A DNA stretch of 64,000 bases from the NCBI GenBank assembly GCA_021904315.1, contig CM038922.1, forward strand, positions 10,949,347 through 11,013,346, given 5' to 3'. Of this stretch, positions 18,923 to 28,955 are shown in pieces (the stretch's first letter is position 1; the number at the start of each line of letters is the position of its first letter). This DNA comes from Sphagnum magellanicum. Lineage: Eukaryota; Streptophyta; Sphagnopsida; Sphagnales; Sphagnaceae. A program made the translations under genes and the position numbers. Under the pieces are notes generated by a model. It was given only the letters and a program-made list of their open reading frames with translations. It made no database searches and was not told the DNA's origin.

Positions 18923-19677
18923 CAGGGCTGTCTACTGGACAATTAGTTTGAATTCTTGGATTGAGCTCAAAGTGCTTGTGAGATGCAAAACTGTGAGTAA
19001 TGTTTCTGTGTGCTTCAAAAACTACCAGCTTAACAGATTGATCTCACTAGGGCCTTAAATGCAAAGGAAAGTAATCTACATATTTTGACATTTTGTTTCT
19101 CTTGAGACTTGTGTGGAGTGCTTGACCAGAAAGATTTGTGACACCAAAGAGCACCATTTGACTCATGAGTCATCATCATGACCTAGTCTAGGCTTCCTTG
19201 ACCAGGAAGGAAGTGAGAGCTCCTCAACATTTGCCTGCAGGGGAGGAGGATCTGTCCATATCTGGTAATTCCCCATGTTACAACAAGGACCCAAGGGGCA
19301 CATAGCATGCCAGGTAGCATGTTACATACCCGCTCGCGTTCTCATAACATGCCCAAAGACAGATGTATGACATGGAGCCCAAAACATGATCTCTAGAAAT
19401 GCCAAGCTGAAAAAAAAAATGGGGCAAAGGGCAGACTGGCAAAGATAGAATTGGTATTGGGTACTTTACAAAAAACTTTCATACCAGTCTTGTTCGGGTA
19501 TTAGTTCAAAGACTGACCTTTGGCTGGTATGAAGCAAAGTATAATATATGTTATCAAGACTGGAATACAACGGGTACAAGATTGGTATTCATACCTCAGG
19601 TCCTGGCTACCAAGCTGGTACAGGTATAAGGTTGGTATCATTACCTCAATTCATCACAAACTAGCAGGGTCCTTCGG
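18923..19677. other. Intergenic, repeats related to the next element
   Basis: No gene. From about 19455 onwards the sequence is dense in TTGGTAT, CTGGTAT and ATACC motifs related to the inverted-repeat element at 19678-19911, so it is probably an older diverged copy or flank. Confidence 0.4.
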
Positions 19678-19911
19678 ACCAGTGTTGGTCTGGTATATAT
19701 AGTAGGGTCATTGACTGATACAACACTTGTAGAATCAAGGGCAAGACAAGTCTCATATGAGCTGAGGCAATACCAATCTTATATCAGTCTATATATTTGT
19801 CACATATCAGCTAAAAAATCTTGAATTTGATATCAGGATCAGCTGAGTATGTTGAAAGGTCAAATTCTTTTGCGTTCAACTTCCAACTTTCAACACCAGA
19901 CCAACACTGGT
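19678..19911. mobile_element. 234-bp element with perfect 17-bp terminal inverted repeats
   Basis: ACCAGTGTTGGTCTGGT at 19678-19694 is exactly reverse-complemented at 19895-19911 (ACCAGACCAACACTGGT). It has no coding capacity and a size typical of a MITE. I found no convincing target duplication. A related end lies at 53303-53337. Confidence 0.6.
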
Positions 19912-22100
19912 TGATAGTTGATACCAGCGCAAGCCTACTACACACCTACCAGACCACTGCTGGTATATTTGTGCACCTGCTAACTAAGTAACTAACTTAG
20001 CAGACTGGGTTCCCGTAAGTCCTTAATGCAAATCGAAGTTTGTTCGTGTTGACATTTGTGTCTGTGTGTTTGGTGTTGAGATCTGTGTTGTATGTACAGA
20101 GCTTGACTAACAAATTTATGGGAGATATTGCGGCACACAAATCAAATAAGAGTTATACTTAAAGTCACCTTGTCTTTGGGCTTTTACCATTGGGCCTGCT
20201 TTTACCCTCTAGACTTTAGAGTCTAGGCTCTCATGCTCAAGTGATGAGTCAACACCATTTTCACACATGACTCAACCTGATGAGTACAGAAATTCATTCT
20301 TCTGATCTCACCTTTAAAGTTCTAGTGACACATTCACCAAAGAATTCGGTGGGTCCATCAATGCAGCACACCACCACCAGGTGCACTTGCTGTGAGAAAG
20401 ATCCCACTACTCAATGCTCAAACACCAACTAGCAACAAGTTTACAACTGTTCAGTGCAACTCCCCAGGTGCACATCTCTTTAGGTGTATACCCAGTACCC
20501 AGTACCCACCCATCCCTCCTTCACCCATCCCTCCTTCCCTGAGATCCAAACCTCAAATGGAACACACAAGACCTTGCTAAACAAGGAAGGGCTGATGAGG
20601 GCCCTACCCTTCTCTGACCTAATTTTCAGAAGGCAAGAAGACTTCCACTGGGGAAGATTTCTTCCATTTTGGAAGATCCTTGCTGAGTTCTTTGTGCCTG
20701 ACAATGGTCTTCTAAATACACTACAAAAATTAGGGCAGGTTTTTACAAAAAGGCCGCAAGTAATAAGTAACACATGCTTTCTAATCATGTGATCAATTAA
20801 AAAAATCCCCGTGTTTCTTTTACACAAATCCAATTCTTCATAATTTTTATGATAAGTTGTAGTGGGTATAACCAAGAATATTCAAGCTTTTTTTTTCGCT
20901 TTTTTTTCCTACTTTTTTATCTAGTATGTAGCCAAATTTGGCTAAATTATTTTTGTTGATGATTGCCACTTTGACTATGTCGCAAAAGAAACCCTCGTCC
21001 AACTCCGGCCACTAAACTACCTGTAATATTGTAAGCTTCACTAGATAGATAGTGTGAATTCAAGTAACCCAATGGTAGTGCAATTGAAAGAGAGCATTTA
21101 AATCAAGTAAAGTACATTTTCATCAAATTTATTTATTTAAAAAAAACTGGAATCGCAATTTAAGGTGAATCTCATCAACTCTAAACTAGTTTAAATTACA
21201 CCACACTAGTGCGGCATGTGTTGTTGAGCATATATTGTAACATCGAATGGTACACCTTCTTTGTCTACTAAAATTCAATTTTCATTGAAAATTTTATTAA
21301 ATTTTTAGTGAATTTTTTTTCTCAAAATTCAATATCTTCTACATCCTAAACCTAAAATTTATGAAATCACCTCTAAGAAATCTCAGTCATCAAGGGCTTT
21401 CCATTAGTAACCCCTAATTCTATACTTATGTTTATATTTTATTTTGCTAAAATTTCTTTGAGAAAATTATTTTGTATTAAAAAAATTTGGCACCGTAAAT
21501 CTAAACTTTATGAAATCACCTTGATGCACCCTTACTTATGATGAGCTTTCCAATGCTACAAAGTGTGCATGTGACACCATGATATGATTTGGGAGATCTC
21601 AACATGACAAACAAACAAAGAACCTTCCTTACTAAGGTTATATTCAAAAGCATCACTAAATAAGACAAGATTGATGTGAACAATAAATTTTCACTTCCAA
21701 ATTGTAAGCTTCAATAAGTTATAGGTAATGTGAACCTTAGTTGAACCAGGCACCTAAACTGCTACCATGGTTAAAAATTTAAAAATAAAAACCATACTAT
21801 CCCCTCTCAAGTCCAAACTCTTGGTCTTCAATTCCAATTTTAACACATCCTGGGTTAAATCTAGCCAGCAAGAGACCTCACTCAAGAAGAAGCTGAAGGT
21901 ACCATGTGTAGGATACAGGAATTTTGGCTTGGTGTCCTTGGATTGTCTTTAATTAATTGGAAATTTTATGATGAAAGAAACCCAAGGAAAGAAAGTAAGG
22001 CCAAAGTGAACCGACACACACCCTGCAAAACATGCAAGATGGATGATATATGGACAAGGAAACACTTGGGAAACACTTGTTTCCGTTGTATATACGTGTC
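19912..22100. other. Intergenic, no supported gene
   Basis: Opposing frames at 20480-20875 are unrecognised. They overlap a short repeat of CCCAGTACCC and CACCCATCCCTCCTTC (20490-20540). TAGCCAAATTTGGCTA, a near-perfect palindrome, occurs near 20928. The rest is AT-rich with nothing recognised. Confidence 0.45.
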
Positions 22101-22107
22101 CTATAAC

Positions 22108-22260
22108 TAACCATGGTGGTTAGTTGCATAAAAACCATTGACATTGCTAACCATGGTGGTTAATTATGTAGTAACCATCCACATGCATCTACCTACCTAA
22201 GTAGCCGGCAAGTGAGGTAATGTGAGGGGCAAGTAATAGGGTTTTCAAGGTTGGTCACCA
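22108..22260. repeat. Dispersed module with CTAACCATGGTGGTTAG palindromes, copy 1
   Basis: Two near-palindromes (CTAACCATGGTGGTTAG and CTAACCATGGTGGTTAAT) about 38 bp apart are followed by CTACCTACCTAAGTAGC and CAAGTG. The same order of motifs recurs at 24627-24700. Confidence 0.6.
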
Positions 22261-24620
22261 AGGTGACACACCTTGGTAACTCTGTTGTAGTTCAACTACA
22301 ACAAAGTCATAAGTTTGTCTCCACTCTCCAATGAATGGTGGCTCTAGTGAGGTGCTCATCTAGTAGTAATCCTCCTCCATTCATTCAAAGCACACACACT
22401 AACTAGATGGGACAAGATGCCTGCCTCTCATGGATCGAAGGCAAATTGTAAGACACTCACTCACTCCTTGGTCATTCAATTCTCGTCCTTGCTATTTTCC
22501 ATTCAATAGTTACACCATGGCCTCTTGAGTGCAAACAATTGTATCATTTATGAAACACAATCTTGAGCTTTCATCTTGAAAGAGCATTATATCAAAGTAG
22601 TATATTTCACCAAGAAAAAAAATAAAATAAAAATTACACCATGTCGAACTATGAATTTCAACTATACAAGTAATTCCGTATGTGCAAAGAATATTTTTAT
22701 CATCCATAGAGCATTCAAAGCAATTTCCTAGTGTATTTGGAAGGCACCTTATATCTATGTATATAAGAGGGGCTATTACATCTATTCCTTAAAACATGGG
22801 AGATGATGGGTAAACACCATAGGTGAAAAACATTCTCACAATGGGGTTAGACTCAACTATGGCCTTGTCATGGGCCCCTTATGTTGGAAATGTGTCCACC
22901 TTGGGGCTTTACCCTACATGTATCCTTGTCTTGTGTTTAGTGAAGTGCTTCTCAATGGTATGGGGAGAAACTGAAATGAGGAGATTGTGGGAAACCCTAG
23001 ACCTCCCTACCACCAAAAGAAGAAACAACCACACAAAATCCACACCTACCTACATTGGCTTTTGCAATTTGTGTCATTTGCTAGCATCCCAAGAGGGATT
23101 TAGCATGTTTTTAGAACTTGTCTAAATATTTTTAAAACTAGTTTTAAAAGAATGCTCTAAAACTAAAATCAGAGTCCAGGCTCCAAATATGATGAATAAT
23201 TTTCAAATTTAAAAAAAAAATTGCAAAATTCCCTTTTATTTTTTATTTTCACACTTTGGCAAATTTTTGCACCAAAATAAAATGTTGGTTGAACCATGAA
23301 CAAAAACCTTTTCAAATGCCTTCTGAAATGTTGTGAATTATATGCATAAGAAACTTTTTGAAGAGGCTTTAGAATATGGATGAATGCCCTTTCCAACATG
23401 AATGTGGTTATGGGTGGGGAGCGAAGGGGTGTCATCAAATGTCATCGGTTGTCACCATTGAAAAGAACATCATTAACTTGTATGTGCACACCACTAAACT
23501 TATACCTACTTTCTTTTGATTCCTATTATCAAACAAAGCCAAATGCAAAAAAGAACTAGAATGCCACATTTACATGTTATCTCCCACAAAACCATTCAAA
23601 TTTCAAGAATGCGACTCCATCATGATGTAATTTCTTTTTAAGGTTTACATAACATTGCACAAAAAACTCCAAAACCAACTATCCATATTTGGAAGATGAG
23701 AGTATTATCAAAAAAATAACACACAAATGCTTTATGCACATTATGTTTTATTTTGTTTAGTAGAATTCACACATATCACACTAGATGATAATGAATGGAA
23801 TTGAATTTGATCAATGTACAATTGGATTTCATACATAGCGAGTCGAAAAATTGGTTAAAAAGTGATGATAGCTTTCCAACTATCCATAATGTGTTCATGT
23901 CACATGGTCAATTGTGTATGACATGCATCATTTAAAAACTCTTTTAGCCTTTCATGAATTTGTTGTCTTGTCCTCGAAATGGACTTGATGGATTCCAAAC
24001 TCTTTTGTTGGTGATTTTATTACATGGTTTAGTTCAGAGTTCTAACCTTATTTGTTGTTATTACTCGGTTCCTTGTTTGGAACAATATTTGATTTTGCAT
24101 ACTAACAAGGTTTTGGTGATATGCTGGAAGCATGAATGTTAACTACCTTCTACATGCCAACTTTTAATTATTTGCACATGTTATATTGTCAACTTCTTGA
24201 AAACATTGCCATTAGATGGGTGCCCACATTCAATACCCACACATATGGTAGGTTGTATAGCCTTCAACTTATACCAAATGGCCATGTTGAATAAATACAT
24301 AGAATTCCTCAAGCACTTCAACTTCAAAAAAAAGGGCCCACAACACGAAATCTCTTGTAAACAACCACTTGACATGAATGACTTGTATATTTTGGATTGC
24401 CCGGAGCCAAGAACTAAAGAGTTGAAGTTCCAAACCTCACCACCATGTACAAGAATTGTCCTTAGTCCTTACCTTTTGTACTCCCAACAACCCAACTATT
24501 TGCATCTATCTAACTTGAATTTTTAAGACAAGAGTGACCCAACACTCACTAATGTACCATGAACAATGGATGGTATGTGTGTAAAGGAAACACTTTGTTT
24601 TTTTGTTGTGTTCATGTCCG
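22261..24620. other. AT-rich intergenic, no supported gene
   Basis: Frames of 100-109 codons (22823-23125, 24197-24526) have no recognisable domain and look like chance or decayed transposon sequence. Confidence 0.45.
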
Positions 24621-24626
24621 TCGGCT

Positions 24627-24700
24627 AACCATGGTGGTTAGGAAAGTATCTACCTACCTAGTAGTCACCAAGTGCCTTACCTACCTAGTGTGGGGTGGTG
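24627..24700. repeat. Dispersed module with CTAACCATGGTGGTTAG palindrome, copy 2
   Basis: CTAACCATGGTGGTTAGG is followed by CTACCTACCTAGTAGTC, ACCAAGTG and another CTACCTAG, in the same order as at 22108-22260. Confidence 0.55.
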
Positions 24701-25559
24701 GGTATAAGTTTTTTTGGGGGTAATAGTTGGGTCAGGGTATTTGAAAATAAAAATTCGAAGAATCACCTGGGTTGGGTCCGGTTACAAATATTGGAAATTT
24801 TTAAATCACTGGTTATGAGAGACATGGGCGAGTGTTAACTTTCAGAAAATGCCGGGTAGGAGGGGGGGGGGTCCAAGTGTTTGAAAAAATAAGACCCAAT
24901 GAGCATATATGCACATATCAGGTATGATACCCGGTTAATACCCAGAAAAAAGAAATATCCAGCCCCACTACTGTAAAAAAAACCTCCAAAAGAATTTAAT
25001 ATCCAAATGATATAAATATTAGATCAAATTTCATCTTTACATATCCCTATGGTATGAAATATAAATAATGAGAAGACCAATACTAACAAATATTGAACAT
25101 GGATACTATTGATATCATTATAATCAATTACGAAACCATTCTCATTCTTAATATACCGTTACTGATCATGTTGTAAATAGTGGGATTTTTATTTTATTTT
25201 TTATTTTTTTTCAATTTTGTGGTTTTGAAAATTTAATGAAAATTTTCAAAATTTTAGTAAAATTATTAGTTAAATTTTACACAAAGAGAACAAAGTATTT
25301 CAAAGAATTTCTCAATTATTTCAGGTTCAAACCTGAAATAATGGGCAGAGCTGAAACACAATGAGTCAATTGGGTGGAGTCAAGGTTCAGAATGTATTGT
25401 GCAATGAGCCAAGAGAGCCCCAATTTACAATGAGCAAATTCTGTCTTTCTCTCTCTAATACTCTGTTTCAAGAGTTTCTTAAAGACCTGCAGAAAATTTC
25501 CTGGTGTATTTGGAGGCCATGTTCTAAATTCTAATTTTCCCCTTCCTTTAAGGGAGAAG
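24701..25559. other. AT-rich intergenic
   Basis: No gene seen. The segment carries homopolymer runs, including a G9 run near 24864, and T-rich stretches. Confidence 0.5.
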
Positions 25560-25591
25560 GGGTTAGGGTTAAACCCTAAACCCTAAACCCT
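25560..25591. repeat. Interstitial telomere-like tract with an inverted junction
   Basis: GGGTTAGGGTT is followed directly by AAACCCTAAACCCTAAACCC, so plant-type telomere repeats change orientation in the middle. Only about four units in total. Confidence 0.7.
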
Positions 25592-27720
25592 ATTTCCAGT
25601 GTTGTGTGATTCTCACTTTCAAAATTTTGAAAATACTCAAAAACTCTAGTCATGGGTATTTGCAAACAAATACCAAAAGTCAATTAGATCAATTGTTGAT
25701 TCTTTCACTTAACATTTGGTCATGGTGTGGGATGAAAGGAGGTTAACTACAAATCAAATTGGGATGAAGACCTAATGAATTGGCAAATTAGGTCATCAAG
25801 TGCCAAAAAAGAGAGGAGATGGGTTAGTTATAATCATTTATGTTTGTGTGGATATGTAGTGCTTGTGTTGTCTGTTGTAGGTTTTTTTTTTCAAGAGTTT
25901 TGTGGTGTGCGCTTGCTTTGCGAAAGGCATAAGTGGTGAGTGTGATGATTTCTATTGGGTGTTCTTCAATGGTTTTTGGAAATGGCAAGCTCTGCACAGG
26001 TTGAGGAGAAGATGGGGGATGCTGAGATTAAGGAGTAAGGGATTCCGGAAGCTAAACTCTCTTTTCCTTTTGGTTTTGAGTAGACTTGTGTGATGAGAAT
26101 AGTGAGAAGCAATTAGGAATAAAAATCTAGAAGGCTCGTGAAGGAGATGTTGATGGGAAGAATGCCTTCAATATTTTGAGTTCTAGCAACTACTTCAACT
26201 ATAAGTGTTTTTCTGCTGCGCACCATAGTTGAGGTGCTTGAAGCATGATAAAAACATCATGAATAAACAAATAAGTAGAGCTGTTGGAGTTGATGAGACT
26301 CTATATGGGACAATGTTGGCCAGTCTAAAAAGACATCAATCCATGGGAATTCAATTGGGGTGTTGCCCAGAAAATTTGAAACCCTTGTCTTGGGAACTCT
26401 AGGGAAGTTGTGTTTGCATCCTTTCAAGAAAGATGTGTTGTTAGGGGTTGTTGTTTTGCTCTGCTCAATGCTTGAATGCACCATTGATGTGGGGAAAATA
26501 TATGTGAGAGATTCAATTTGGGTGTTATTCAAAAAATTTCAAACCCTTGTTTTGGAACTTTGGGGAAATCGAGTTGTTGTGAATTCCATCTCCTTTTCTT
26601 TGTTTAAATTGTGAGTGAACTATTGGGAGTGTATCTATGGGGTGGTGTCCAAGGACTTGATATTGTGTAAGACCAAGATGGCCAATCAAGAAAATTTAAA
26701 GAGATCCGATCCAAGCTCTACTAAACTTAATTAGTTGGAAGATAAATTAAGAAGGTGAATAGGATTCATAGATAGTCATCGAAGAAGAGGAGCCAACAAT
26801 AATTGTGATGGCTTGGGAAACTTTGGATGGTGTAAGCAATAGTAATATTGGAGAGCCAAAGCTATTATTGTGTTGTGTATATGGATCATGAATATGTTGT
26901 GAAAATTGACTATTGCTTGAATGGAATGATTCAGGTTTAGGTTGCCTCCTTTTTTGTCACACTGGGACTTAGGTATATGGTTATGAAATTGGTCAAAATA
27001 TCATATTGAATTCAAACTTAGGTATGAAATTACAAAAATTGCACATATTAGACTTATCCTTAAAGTTGTACATAATATTATTTTTTTTAATAAAAAATTG
27101 TTCATAGATTTACAACAAAAAAAAAAAAAACTGAACAAGAAAACTTGGCATGAAATTATTGAATTTTGTCATGATTTGCATTTAATATAACTATGTTGAC
27201 AACTATTTTTTGATTACCTATCTCAAAATTTACATTGAAAATCACATTCAAGACCAAACCTCTTTTTTAAGATTAATGAAAATGTCAAAATAGTTTGATT
27301 TTAATTGTGATACCTAATATAAATGAATTAAGCAATTTAATGCTCATTTACCATTTCAACATGTTTTGGATCCTTAATGAACAATTAATTACATCCCATG
27401 TGAGGATACTTTACAAATAAGTCTATTATATTTTGAGAATGAGCTATGACATTCAATTTTGCACATTCACTTTATAAGCTTAAAATTCTCAAGTCTTATA
27501 ACCAACAAATCCTATAACAACTTCGCCGAGATCTGGCTATTTTCGGCAAAGAAATTGGGAAATTTCTGTTTTTCTAGTGTAAATTCGACTAATTTTGCTT
27601 TTTTTTTTTCTTTGGGGGGGGGGGAAGGGGCAGCGGTTAAATTTCGCCAAATTTTTTATATGAAGAAAATGAAACTAAAATTTTTATTTTGAAAAAAAAG
27701 AAAAGAAAAAAGGTTTGCTA
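25592..27720. other. Intergenic, includes a degenerate duplication
   Basis: 26348-26415 and 26510-26573 are diverged copies, both reading roughly ATTCAATTKGGGTGTT, AAAATTT, AAACCCTTGT and GGAACT, period about 162 bp. 27518-27710 contains TTCGCC and TTTCGCCAAA motifs around a G10 tract and resembles sequence near 39.4-40.0 kb and 45.1-45.2 kb. No gene. Confidence 0.4.
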
Positions 27721-27723
27721 AGC

Positions 27724-27750
27724 CACGTGCTAAGTAAATCCTCACACGTG
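27724..27750. promoter_or_regulatory. Pair of G-box elements (CACGTGCTA direct repeat)
   Basis: CACGTG occurs at 27724-27729 and 27745-27750. Each is followed by CTA, so the repeated unit is CACGTGCTA, spaced 21 bp. They lie about 280 bp before the TC-rich leader of the BTB/POZ gene. G-boxes bind bZIP and bHLH factors in plants, often in abscisic acid or light responses. Function is inferred. Confidence 0.4.
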
Positions 27751-28020
27751 CTAGAATTGAATGTATACGGTAAACCAAAAATCCCATACAAGAAGAAGGT
27801 ACTGGTAACTGCACAGGTTTGACTTATTTACTAGTTTACCAGCCAGCCCAAAATAAACTTGAAAGCCTCGTAGCAGAGCTTTTAACACAAGAGCCCAAAA
27901 AACAAAACAAAAAAAGTACCTACCTAGTCAGTACAGTAAAAAAACGTAAATTGTAATACCTACCTACTTACCTACCTACCACCCTAAGAAACACACAAAC
28001 AAACTCAGTCCCATTTTTCC

Positions 28021-28110
28021 CCCCTTCTTTTTCTCTCTCCTCTCTTCTCTCTCTTTTCTCTCTCTCTCTTCGCTCGCTCGCGCGCTCTTTCTCTCTCTCT
28101 CTCCACAAGA
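28021..28110 (+). promoter_or_regulatory. TC-rich tract, probable core promoter or leader of the BTB/POZ gene
   Basis: About 85 bases of nearly pure CTCTCTCT/TTCTCT with a short CGCTCGCTCGCGCGCTC core. Such pyrimidine patches commonly mark plant core promoters and transcript starts. Sequence downstream becomes markedly richer in GC. Confidence 0.45.
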
Positions 28111-28360
28111 CTAGTGTCTTCTGCTACTCATTGCACTGCTACACAAAGAGAGAGAAGTGCTCGAGAGCGAGGCAGAAAATTGAGTATACGAAATTATACA
28201 ATTTTCAGCTCGGTGTTCATGCAAATGGCCGTAGCATCAGTATCTACGTCGGTGGCCTCGCACCCGTTTCCCTTCCTCCACTCGCCTCCTAGCCCTGTGC
28301 CGTGTCTTTCCTAAGCGACACGGGCATAGTAAACAGCACAGACTTACATTGCCAGCAGCC

Positions 28361-28760
28361 GAGACGAGCATTAGCAGCCGCAGAAACGAGCATTAGCAGG
28401 AGCAGAGACGAGCACTAGCGACAGCTAGCGGCACAAACTCGCATTAGCACAGAGAGACGAACATTAACAGCAGCAGAAATGGGCATTAGCAGCAGCAGAG
28501 ACGAGCATTAGCAGCCGCAGAAGTGAGCATTAGCAGGAGCAGAGACGAGTACTAGCGACAGCCGCACAGACTCGCATTAGCACAGAGAGACGAACATTAG
28601 CAGCAGCAGAGACGAGCATTAGCAGCCGCAGAAGTGAGCATTAGCAGGAGCAGAGACGAGCACTAGCGACAGCCGCACAGACTCGCATTAGCACAGAGAG
28701 ACGAACATTAGCAGCATCGACGAGCAATAAAAGAGACGAGCATTAGCAAGAGATGAGCAT
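28361..28760 (+). repeat. GCATTAGCAG minisatellite in the BTB/POZ leader or promoter
   Basis: Short units built on GACGAGCATTAGCAG, with GTGAGCATTAGCAG and GACGAACATTAGCAG variants, are organised in a higher-order repeat. The string GAGACGAGCATTAGCAGCCG starts at 28361, 28498 and 28609, giving periods of about 137 and 111 bp. The last two long units are almost identical. It is GC-richer than the surroundings and has no long open frame, so it is non-coding. It lies between the TC-rich tract and the start codon at 28956. Confidence 0.9.
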
Positions 28761-28955
28761 CAGCAGAAGAAGCAAGTCCTGAGAAGACGGAATGAGTGAT
28801 TTGCAGGCGTGGACCAGGACGATGTTGCGTTTTCTTAGCAACAGGAGTGCGCGAGACCGACTGCAGTTGTAGTAGGAGGATCACAAGGAGTTTGGAGAGA
28901 TACACGGGAGAGAGAGATCGAAGGCGGTGGCTTTGTAGCTCTGTGCACTAGTGTC

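Noticed and set aside
20480..20875. 131-codon minus-strand frame with an overlapping 102-codon plus-strand frame
   Set aside because: The frames overlap on opposite strands across a short repeat tract, and neither shows a domain.
28361..28760. Regular repeats resembling a CRISPR array
   Set aside because: Units are contiguous and nested with no unique spacers of constant length, no cas genes are nearby, and the window is clearly eukaryotic.
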